Source: Micromussa lordhowensis (lineage: Eukaryota > Cnidaria > Anthozoa > Scleractinia > Lobophylliidae). From it: a DNA stretch of 64,000 bases. This document shows positions 51,520-60,032 of this stretch, piece by piece; position 1 is the stretch's first letter, and each line of letters begins with the position of its first letter. The stretch spans positions 25,968-89,967 of the forward strand of contig CAXHUQ010000427.1 in the NCBI GenBank assembly GCA_964020085.1, given 5' to 3'. The translations under genes and the position numbers were made by a program. The notes below the pieces were generated by a model. It did no database searches. It saw only the letters and a program-made list of their open reading frames with translations, and was not told where the DNA came from.

Positions 51520-54500
51520 TAATACCACCACAGCACTCCCGGGGTCGGTCCGGGTCCAAATGCGAAGTATCGGAGCTGCGCAAAATCTCGCACTATGCTA
51601 ATCAGCCCGGCAGATCCCCAGGCGTGGCCGGCTGGCTGACTAGTTAGCCGAGCTTGACGCGTCTCGCAACTTGGCAAACTAATGGCACCAAAGCACTCCT
51701 GGGGTGGGTCCGGGTCCACATGCAAAGTTTCGGAGCTGCGCGAAATCTCGCACTATGCTAACCAGCCCGTTTGCTAATTAGCCCAACTTTGCGCGCGTCG
51801 CAACTTTGCAAACTAATACCACCACAGCACTCCCGGGGTCGGTCCGGGTCCAAATGCGAAGTATCGGAGCTGCGCAAAATCTCGCACTATGCTAATCAGC
51901 CCGGCAGATCCCCAGGCGTGGCCGGCTGGCTGACTAGTTAGCCGAGCTTGACGCGTCTCGCAACTTGGCAAACTAATGGCACCAAAGCACTCCTGGGGTG
52001 GGTCCGGGTCCACATGCAAAGTTTCGGAGCTGCGCGAAATCTCGCACTATGCTAACCAGCCCGTTTGCTAATTAGCCCAACTTTGCGCGCGTCGCAACTT
52101 TGCAAACTAATACCACCACAGCACTCCCGGGGTCGGTCCGGGTCCAAATGCGAAGTATCGGAGCTGCGCAAAATCTCGCACTATGCTAATCAGCCCGGCA
52201 GATCCCCAGGCGTGGCCGGCTGGCTGACTAGTTAGCCGAGCTTGACGCGTCTCGCAACTTGGCAAACTAATGGCACCAAAGCACTCCTGGGGTGGGTCCG
52301 GGTCCACATGCAAAGTTTCGGAGCTGCGCGAAATCTCGCACTATGCTAACCAGCCCGTTTGCTAATTAGCCCAACTTTGCGCGCGTCGCAACTTTGCAAA
52401 CTAATACCACCACAGCACTCCCGGGGTCGGTCCGGGTCCAAATGCGAAGTATCGGAGCTGCGCAAAATCTCGCACTATGCTAATCAGCCCGGCAGATCCC
52501 CAGGCGTGGCCGGCTGGCTGACTAGTTAGCCGAGCTTGACGCGTCTCGCAACTTGGCAAACTAATGGCACCAAAGCACTCCTGGGGTGGGTCCGGGTCCA
52601 CATGCAAAGTTTCGGAGCTGCGCGAAATCTCGCACTATGCTAACCAGCCCGTTTGCTAATTAGCCCAACTTTGCGCGCGTCGCAACTTTGCAAACTAATA
52701 CCACCACAGCACTCCCGGGGTCGGTCCGGGTCCAAATGCGAAGTATCGGAGCTGCGCAAAATCTCGCACTATGCTAATCAGCCCGGCAGATCCCCAGGCG
52801 TGGCCGGCTGGCTGACTAGTTAGCCGAGCTTGACGCGTCTCGCAACTTGGCAAACTAATGGCACCAAAGCACTCCTGGGGTGGGTCCGGGTCCACATGCA
52901 AAGTTTCGGAGCTGCGCGAAATCTCGCACTATGCTAACCAGCCCGTTTGCTAATTAGCCCAACTTTGCGCGCGTCGCAACTTTGCAAACTAATACCACCA
53001 CAGCACTCCCGGGGTCGGTCCGGGTCCAAATGCGAAGTATCGGAGCTGCGCAAAATCTCGCACTATGCTAATCAGCCCGGCAGATCCCCAGGCGTGGCCG
53101 GCTGGCTGACTAGTTAGCCGAGCTTGACGCGTCTCGCAACTTGGCAAACTAATGGCACCAAAGCACTCCTGGGGTGGGTCCGGGTCCACATGCAAAGTTT
53201 CGGAGCTGCGCGAAATCTCGCACTATGCTAACCAGCCCGTTTGCTAATTAGCCCAACTTTGCGCGCGTCGCAACTTTGCAAACTAATACCACCACAGCAC
53301 TCCCGGGGTCGGTCCGGGTCCAAATGCGAAGTATCGGAGCTGCGCAAAATCTCGCACTATGCTAATCAGCCCGGCAGATCCCCAGGCGTGGCCGGCTGGC
53401 TGACTAGTTAGCCGAGCTTGACGCGTCTCGCAACTTGGCAAACTAATGGCACCAAAGCACTCCTGGGGTGGGTCCGGGTCCACATGCAAAGTTTCGGAGC
53501 TGCGCGAAATCTCGCACTATGCTAACCAGCCCGTTTGCTAATTAGCCCAACTTTGCGCGCGTCGCAACTTTGCAAACTAATACCACCACAGCACTCCCGG
53601 GGTCGGTCCGGGTCCAAATGCGAAGTATCGGAGCTGCGCAAAATCTCGCACTATGCTAATCAGCCCGGCAGATCCCCAGGCGTGGCCGGCTGGCTGACTA
53701 GTTAGCCGAGCTTGACGCGTCTCGCAACTTGGCAAACTAATGGCACCAAAGCACTCCTGGGGTGGGTCCGGGTCCACATGCAAAGTTTCGGAGCTGCGCG
53801 AAATCTCGCACTATGCTAACCAGCCCGTTTGCTAATTAGCCCAACTTTGCGCGCGTCGCAACTTTGCAAACTAATACCACCACAGCACTCCCGGGGTCGG
53901 TCCGGGTCCAAATGCGAAGTATCGGAGCTGCGCAAAATCTCGCACTATGCTAATCAGCCCGGCAGATCCCCAGGCGTGGCCGGCTGGCTGACTAGTTAGC
54001 CGAGCTTGACGCGTCTCGCAACTTGGCAAACTAATGGCACCAAAGCACTCCTGGGGTGGGTCCGGGTCCACATGCAAAGTTTCGGAGCTGCGCGAAATCT
54101 CGCACTATGCTAACCAGCCCGTTTGCTAATTAGCCCAACTTTGCGCGCGTCGCAACTTTGCAAACTAATACCACCACAGCACTCCCGGGGTCGGTCCGGG
54201 TCCAAATGCGAAGTATCGGAGCTGCGCAAAATCTCGCACTATGCTAATCAGCCCGGCAGATCCCCAGGCGTGGCCGGCTGGCTGACTAGTTAGCCGAGCT
54301 TGACGCGTCTCACAACTTGGCAAACTAATGGCACCAAAGCACTCCTGGGGTGGGTCCGGGTCCACATGCAAAGTTTCGGAGCTGCGCGAAATCTCGCACT
54401 ATGCTAACCAGCCCGTTTGCTAATTAGCCCAACTTTGCGCGCGTCGCAACTTTGCAAACTAATACCACCACAGCACTCCCGGGGTCGGTCCGGGTCCAAA

Positions 54501-57500
54501 TGCGAAGTATCGGAGCTGCGCAAAATCTCGCACTATGCTAATCAGCCCGGCAGATCCCCAGGCGTGGCCGGCTGGCTGACTAGTTAGCCGAGCTTGACGC
54601 GTCTCGCAACTTGGCAAACTAATGGCACCAAAGCACTCCTGGGGTGGGTCCGGGTCCACATGCAAAGTTTCGGAGCTGCGCGAAATCTCGCACTATGCTA
54701 ACCAGCCCGTTTGCTAATTAGCCCAACTTTGCGCGCGTCGCAACTTTGCAAACTAATACCACCACAGCACTCCCGGGGTCGGTCCGGGTCCAAATGCGAA
54801 GTATCGGAGCTGCGCAAAATCTCGCACTATGCTAATCAGCCCGGCAGATCCCCAGGCGTGGCCGGCTGGCTGACTAGTTAGCCGAGCTTGACGCGTCTCG
54901 CAACTTGGCAAACTAATGGCACCAAAGCACTCCTGGGGTGGGTCCGGGTCCACATGCAAAGTTTCGGAGCTGCGCGAAATCTCGCACTATGCTAACCAGC
55001 CCGTTTGCTAATTAGCCCAACTTTGCGCGCGTCGCAACTTTGCAAACTAATACCACCACAGCACTCCCGGGGTCGGTCCGGGTCCAAATGCGAAGTATCG
55101 GAGCTGCGCAAAATCTCGCACTATGCTAATCAGCCCGGCAGATCCCCAGGCGTGGCCGGCTGGCTGACTAGTTAGCCGAGCTTGACGCGTCTCGCAACTT
55201 GGCAAACTAATGGCACCAAAGCACTCCTGGGGTGGGTCCGGGTCCACATGCAAAGTTTCGGAGCTGCGCGAAATCTCGCACTATGCTAACCAGCCCGTTT
55301 GCTAATTAGCCCAACTTTGCGCGCGTCGCAACTTTGCAAACTAATACCACCACAGCACTCCCGGGGTCGGTCCGGGTCCAAATGCGAAGTATCGGAGCTG
55401 CGCAAAATCTCGCACTATGCTAATCAGCCCGGCAGATCCCCAGGCGTGGCCGGCTGGCTGACTAGTTAGCCGAGCTTGACGCGTCTCGCAACTTGGCAAA
55501 CTAATGGCACCAAAGCACTCCTGGGGTGGGTCCGGGTCCACATGCAAAGTTTCGGAGCTGCGCGAAATCTCGCACTATGCTAACCAGCCCGTTTGCTAAT
55601 TAGCCCAACTTTGCGCGCGTCGCAACTTTGCAAACTAATACCACCACAGCACTCCCGGGGTCGGTCCGGGTCCAAATGCGAAGTATCGGAGCTGCGCAAA
55701 ATCTCGCACTATGCTAATCAGCCCGGCAGATCCCCAGGCGTGGCCGGCTGGCTGACTAGTTAGCCGAGCTTGACGCGTCTCGCAACTTGGCAAACTAATG
55801 GCACCAAAGCACTCCTGGGGTGGGTCCGGGTCCACATGCAAAGTTTCGGAGCTGCGCGAAATCTCGCACTATGCTAACCAGCCCGTTTGCTAATTAGCCC
55901 AACTTTGCGCGCGTCGCAACTTTGCAAACTAATACCACCACAGCACTCCCGGGGTCGGTCCGGGTCCAAATGCGAAGTATCGGAGCTGCGCAAAATCTCG
56001 CACTATGCTAATCAGCCCGGCAGATCCCCAGGCGTGGCCGGCTGGCTGACTAGTTAGCCGAGCTTGACGCGTCTCGCAACTTGGCAAACTAATGGCACCA
56101 AAGCACTCCTGGGGTGGGTCCGGGTCCACATGCAAAGTTTCGGAGCTGCGCGAAATCTCGCACTATGCTAACCAGCCCGTTTGCTAATTAGCCCAACTTT
56201 GCGCGCGTCGCAACTTTGCAAACTAATACCACCACAGCACTCCCGGGGTCGGTCCGGGTCCAAATGCGAAGTATCGGAGCTGCGCAAAATCTCGCACTAT
56301 GCTAATCAGCCCGGCAGATCCCCAGGCGTGGCCGGCTGGCTGACTAGTTAGCCGAGCTTGACGCGTCTCGCAACTTGGCAAACTAATGGCACCAAAGCAC
56401 TCCTGGGGTGGGTCCGGGTCCACATGCAAAGTTTCGGAGCTGCGCGAAATCTCGCACTATGCTAACCAGCCCGTTTGCTAATTAGCCCAACTTTGCGCGC
56501 GTCGCAACTTTGCAAACTAATACCACCACAGCACTCCCGGGGTCGGTCCGGGTCCAAATGCGAAGTATCGGAGCTGCGCAAAATCTCGCACTATGCTAAT
56601 CAGCCCGGCAGATCCCCAGGCGTGGCCGGCTGGCTGACTAGTTAGCCGAGCTTGACGCGTCTCGCAACTTGGCAAACTAATGGCACCAAAGCACTCCTGG
56701 GGTGGGTCCGGGTCCACATGCAAAGTTTCGGAGCTGCGCGAAATCTCGCACTATGCTAACCAGCCCGTTTGCTAATTAGCCCAACTTTGCGCGCGTCGCA
56801 ACTTTGCAAACTAATACCACCACAGCACTCCCGGGGTCGGTCCGGGTCCAAATGCGAAGTATCGGAGCTGCGCAAAATCTCGCACTATGCTAATCAGCCC
56901 GGCAGATCCCCAGGCGTGGCCGGCTGGCTGACTAGTTAGCCGAGCTTGACGCGTCTCGCAACTTGGCAAACTAATGGCACCAAAGCACTCCTGGGGTGGG
57001 TCCGGGTCCACATGCAAAGTTTCGGAGCTGCGCGAAATCTCGCACTATGCTAACCAGCCCGTTTGCTAATTAGCCCAACTTTGCGCGCGTCGCAACTTTG
57101 CAAACTAATACCACCACAGCACTCCCGGGGTCGGTCCGGGTCCAAATGCGAAGTATCGGAGCTGCGCAAAATCTCGCACTATGCTAATCAGCCCGGCAGA
57201 TCCCCAGGCGTGGCCGGCTGGCTGACTAGTTAGCCGAGCTTGACGCGTCTCGCAACTTGGCAAACTAATGGCACCAAAGCACTCCTGGGGTGGGTCCGGG
57301 TCCACATGCAAAGTTTCGGAGCTGCGCGAAATCTCGCACTATGCTAACCAGCCCGTTTGCTAATTAGCCCAACTTTGCGCGCGTCGCAACTTTGCAAACT
57401 AATACCACCACAGCACTCCCGGGGTCGGTCCGGGTCCAAATGCGAAGTATCGGAGCTGCGAAAAATCTCGCACTATGCTAATCAGCCCGGCAGATCCCCA

Positions 57501-57693
57501 GGCGTGGCCGGCTGGCTGACTAGTTAGCCGAGCTTGACGCGTCTCGCAACTTGGCAAACTAATGGCACCAAAGCACTCCTGGGGTGGGTCCGGGTCCACA
57601 TGCAAAGTTTCGGAGCTGCGCGAAATCTCGCACTATGCTAACCAGCCCGTTTGCTAATTAGCCCAACTTTGCGCGCGTCGCAACTTTGCAAAC
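51520..57693. repeat. Type-2 subarray: 21 near-identical dimers of 294 bp
   Basis: At 51520 the unit changes abruptly to a diverged version. Diagnostic changes against type 1 are CCACCACAGC for CCACCAAAGC, GCGCAAAATCTCGC for GCGCGAAATCTCCC, an added G in CAGCCCGGCAG, GACTAGTTAG for GACTCGTTAG, ACGCGTCTCGC for ACGCGTGTCGC, GCGCGAAATC for GCGCGACATC and TTAGCCCAAC for TTAGCCGAAC. I find only two departures among the 21 copies: CTCACAAC near 54311 and GCGAAAAATC near 57459. This is much more uniform than type 1 and points to recent local amplification, or to assembly or polishing effects. Confidence 0.95.
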
Positions 57694-57799
57694 TAATACC
57701 ACCACAGCACTCCCGGGGTCGGTCCGGGTCCAAATGCGAAGTATCGGAGCTGCGCAAAATCTCGCACTATGCTAATCAGCCCGGCAGATCCCCAGGCGT
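57694..57799. repeat. Truncated last satellite unit at the array edge
   Basis: A type-2 monomer A begins normally and matches up to CCCCAGGCGT, then leaves the consensus (AGCTGGG where GGCCGG is expected). This is the right-hand end of the array. Confidence 0.93.
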
Positions 57800-57857
57800 A
57801 GCTGGGTCTTCAAATGTAGTCGCACTATGAGTGTAGTGATACAGCTAGTTGAGACTG
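57800..57857. other. Array-to-gene junction, possibly decayed satellite
   Basis: The 58 bases between the array edge and the receptor stop codon are not consensus satellite. They contain GGGTC..TCAAATG followed by TCGCACTATGA, which resemble the GGGTCCAAATG and CTCGCACTATGC blocks of the unit in the right order but with the middle missing. This may be an eroded partial unit. On the minus strand this would be 3' UTR, yet it has no AATAAA or ATTAAA. Confidence 0.5.
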
Positions 57858-58877
57858 TCATAGGGCGCACTCACAGTTGCCATTGGCCTCTGCTGATTCG
57901 CTGGTTCGCAGCGTGCTTGCTCTTTTCCGTCGTTCTGTTATCATCCTCGAGGTAGCTCGAGTAGACGCTCCATAGGATGGCCTCCCAAACATGGATAACA
58001 GAACTCGTCGGAAGTCAGGCATCTTAAAGGTATAGATTATCGGATTGACGAAGGAGTTCGAATACTGCATGAACTTAGTGAGGAACACGGCGGTCATATA
58101 GGATTTTGGGCAGGTGGAGGAATTCGGACAAAACTTTAAGTAAAGGAAGTTAATTAACTGGAATGGTACCCAGGTCAGTACAAAAATTCCAGTTACTAGA
58201 ACGAGGGTCGTCGCTAGTTTTTTGTCCTTCTCCAGCGTTCTCTTTGTCTTCTCGTGCATTCTTTGGATAACCTTGATCCAAATACCGACATACGCCAAGC
58301 ATATCACCAGCAAACAAACGAGGAAAACTACGATGGTGAGGTAACCGAAGACATCATTTGAAACGTCTTTCCGATAAACAAAAAGTTTGATACAGACAAG
58401 CACACCGGCCAGCGCCCAAATGCAGGCTATTAAAATAAAATACACATACTTGGGCGTGGTTCGATGCCAGGCTGGAATAGCGACCGAGTACAAACGTTCC
58501 AAAGAAATAGTTGTCAGCGCAAAGACTGAAGCAAACCCTGAGAAAATGTCCATCAACGTCGATACTCTGCCGATATCCACGAGGTTCCCTGGAGTCTCTT
58601 GCCGGGTAAAAACGACCAGTGTGTGAATAAACAGTGGCAATGCAATCGTACCGATCATCATGTCCGCGATGGCTAGACACAGCAAAAAGTAGTTCGTACG
58701 CTTTCGAAGCAACTTACTCCGCGTAAATACGACTATAGCGAGGGTGTTGCTAATTATGATAAGGATGTCTATGACACCAAATCCAAAACACCAGGCGACC
58801 ATCTCCTCGGTGGTGAAATAATTTGCCACAGGAGGGGGCTGGGTCTGGTTCTCAACAGTGTCAGAGGAGTTATTCAT
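57858..58877 (-). CDS. Rhodopsin-class (class A) G-protein-coupled receptor, orphan
   Basis: Complete single-exon gene of 339 residues for a plasma-membrane seven-helix receptor signalling through G proteins; ligand unknown. Visible helices are roughly 29-52 (N44 = 1.50), 62-85 (LAIAD, D72 = 2.50), 105-131 (ending E127-R128-L129, a variant DRY), 144-166 (W154 = 4.50), 177-203 (Y196 = 5.58), 220-247 (F232xxTW236xP238) and 262-284 (N278-P279-I-I-Y282), then amphipathic helix 8 at 285-298. The N-terminus has sequons at N2, N3 and N10. The usual TM3 Cys (3.25 is G103), the ECL2 Cys and Pro 5.50 are all absent; C250 and C256 may pair in ECL3. Missing disulfide and Pro 5.50 recall melanocortin/S1P/adenosine-type receptors, but subfamily assignment is only a guess. 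ATG has A at -3 and an in-frame TGA 18 bases upstream, so this start is firm. Confidence 0.94.
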   Translation of the reverse strand: MNNSSDTVENQTQPPPVANYFTTEEMVAWCFGFGVIDILIIISNTLAIVVFTRSKLLRKRTNYFLLCLAIADMMIGTIALPLFIHTLVVFTRQETPGNLVDIGRVSTLMDIFSGFASVFALTTISLERLYSVAIPAWHRTTPKYVYFILIACIWALAGVLVCIKLFVYRKDVSNDVFGYLTIVVFLVCLLVICLAYVGIWIKVIQRMHEKTKRTLEKDKKLATTLVLVTGIFVLTWVPFQLINFLYLKFCPNSSTCPKSYMTAVFLTKFMQYSNSFVNPIIYTFKMPDFRRVLLSMFGRPSYGASTRATSRMITERRKRASTLRTSESAEANGNCECAL

Positions 58878-58895
58878 CGTGCTGGCAGTCAGTCA

Positions 58896-58945
58896 CTAAA
58901 CAAAGGCAAAATATAATTAACATGTAATGTAAAAAAAAAAAAATA
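58896..58945 (-). promoter_or_regulatory. Candidate 3' splice site of a 5'-UTR intron
   Basis: Reading the minus strand, a run of 13 T (58931-58943), then TTAATTATATTTTGCC and TTTGTTTAG lead to an AG at 58897-58896, 18 bases before the receptor ATG. That is the layout of a polypyrimidine tract, branch region and acceptor. Intronless receptor coding exons with a UTR intron are common in animals. The donor and promoter are not identified; the intron would include the tRNA-like element upstream. Confidence 0.45.
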
Positions 58946-58946
58946 C

Positions 58947-59162
58947 GAAGACATCAGTGATCATCGCATTAATGAAGACAACTTAAGCAGCTGTGATTCG
59001 AACGGGATTCGAACCCATGACCTCCGCGATACCGGTGCAGTGCCCTACCCAATGAGCTATCAAGCCAACTGGGAGCAGGGAGTTCGTGATATACCCGGTT
59101 CAGGCTTAAAGTTCACAGATGCTTAAGTTGTGTTTATAACTGCGATGATCATTGATGTCATC
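58947..59162 (-). mobile_element. Short element with 42-bp inverted ends around a tRNA-like core
   Basis: The left arm 58947-58988 and right arm 59121-59162 are inverted copies of each other, sharing GACATCA.TGATCATCGCA and ACAACTTAAGC with a few mismatches between. Between them, on the minus strand, lies a tRNA-like sequence followed by unrelated bases. Inverted ends suggest a MITE or fold-back element; the tRNA head suggests a SINE. The combination is unusual, and I could not find a clear target duplication. Similar tRNA-headed repeats are, from memory, common in coral genomes. It sits in the presumed 5'-UTR intron or promoter of the receptor gene. Confidence 0.75.
58994..59066 (-). pseudogene. 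tRNA-derived sequence, Thr(GGT)-like cloverleaf
   Basis: The minus strand folds into a full 73-nt cloverleaf. Acceptor GGCTTGA pairs with TCGAATC (one C-A mismatch, two G-T), then TA, a D-arm GCTC/GGGC, an anticodon stem CTGCA/CGCGG (one mismatch), a 7-nt loop CCGGTAT with GGT at 34-36, and a T-arm ATGGG/CCCGT with a perfect B box GGTTCGAATCC. The A box TAGCTCATTGGG is near consensus. Position 33 is C where working tRNAs have U, and both stems have mismatches. With the repeat arms around it, this is probably a transposon head and not a working tRNA gene. Confidence 0.72.
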
Positions 59163-59904
59163 ATATCTTTCTCCGCAGTTCAAATATATGATCTTTCATA
59201 AATTAATTTGCATAAAAAAATAATGCCGGCATGTCACTGTGTTCCTTTTCTTATTTACGATTGAAAAAATACAGGTGCATATAAAACATGACATTATAAA
59301 ACAACCTCAAAACAACTTCACCATGCAGGTTTTATACCTCAACGTATCTTTGCGGTACGCTTCGACCGCATATCAGGCGAATTTTGGGTAGCTACGATTC
59401 GTATTTTGACGAGGCGCAGTCGAACAAGCTGAAAGATCCAGGTTTCCCTTTCGTAATCAGTCGATGCCATTATTGATAACCAAGTTTTTAGGAATGGACG
59501 ATGCCATACCTGCTCTAGATTAGACCTGGACTGGGTCGAAACTGGTTATAATGTGGCGATAGACTAATACGCACTCACCAAATGCTTAATTGTTCACTTT
59601 CATACTGGTTTGCTTGCGGTTAGCTTTTATTTGTTGGTTTGGGCAATAGCATAAGTAAAATAGACTACGGAAGTCTCCTTCGCGGGGATTTGGTGGTAAG
59701 ACAGGGATGTTAGCATGCGAGAGGCACTCGATACTGGGTGGTGACTTACAACTTTTCTTTCTCTTTTATTTAGTTGGAAAAAAAGTCATTGATAGTTAAA
59801 AACTCTATTGCGTTGTCTTTAAATTTTATTTTGTGCAACGTACGAATGTGACCGCACACGGGAAATCATACTTTAACGCTAATCCGTTTACAGGCTGAAA
59901 ACTA
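59163..59904. other. AT-rich spacer, nothing recognised
   Basis: No open frame of useful length, RNA gene or repeat stands out. It may contain the upstream exon and promoter of the receptor gene, but I cannot place either. Confidence 0.5.
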
Positions 59905-60029
59905 ACGGATAATTAAACGGCCACTTAACGGCCTCAAAGCGTTGTGCTAACGTTATAACGGCTAACAAGTTTTGTCTAACGGCTCATTACAGCGTTGTAA
60001 GGTTTTGCGCTAACGGTCTAACGGCTAAC
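59905..60029. repeat. TAACGG-rich degenerate repeat
   Basis: About 125 bp with many irregularly spaced TAACGG or near copies (CTAACGGATAAT, TTAACGGCC, ATAACGGCTAAC, GTCTAACGGCTC, GCTAACGGTCTAACGG). The pattern resumes on the far side of the MITE at about 61155-61190 (CTAAACGGCC, GTCTAACGGATAAT). The MITE therefore split a pre-existing TAACGG-rich tract. Origin unknown; possibly an old decayed minisatellite. Confidence 0.6.
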
Positions 60030-60032
60030 TAA

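Larger units (their letters stand above)
1..57799. repeat. Continuous satellite array, dimeric 293/294-bp unit
   Basis: A single head-to-tail array fills this stretch and continues beyond the left edge. Each unit begins with TAATACCACC and comes back after 293 bp (294 bp after 51520). No unrelated sequence, transposon or gene interrupts it, and all units have the same orientation. Within the type-1 part, copies differ by only a few substitutions and one 1-bp insertion. This is classic satellite DNA kept uniform by unequal crossover or conversion. Whether it is centromeric, pericentromeric or interstitial cannot be told from sequence. I recognise no known satellite family or CENP-B-like box in it. 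Such a long resolved array implies a long-read assembly, and copy number may still be imperfect. Confidence 0.98.

Noticed and set aside
51519..57605. Twenty-one repeated 68-codon open frames on the minus strand, one per type-2 unit
   Set aside because: They arise because the extra G and changed bases of the 294-bp variant open a frame. Copies are identical because the DNA is, not from selection. No start context, domain or splice evidence.
1..57799. CRISPR array
   Set aside because: The whole 293-bp unit repeats with no unique spacers, and the context is eukaryotic.
1..57799. Firm assignment as centromere
   Set aside because: Dimeric higher-order structure is compatible, but no known centromere motif is visible and sequence alone cannot decide.
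58354..58680. Minus- and plus-strand open frames overlapping the receptor gene (also 58387-58626)
   Set aside because: They are other-frame shadows of the intact seven-helix coding sequence.
58994..59066. Functional tRNA-Thr gene
   Set aside because: C at position 33, stem mismatches, no clear T-run terminator directly downstream, and inverted-repeat flanks point to a transposon-derived copy.
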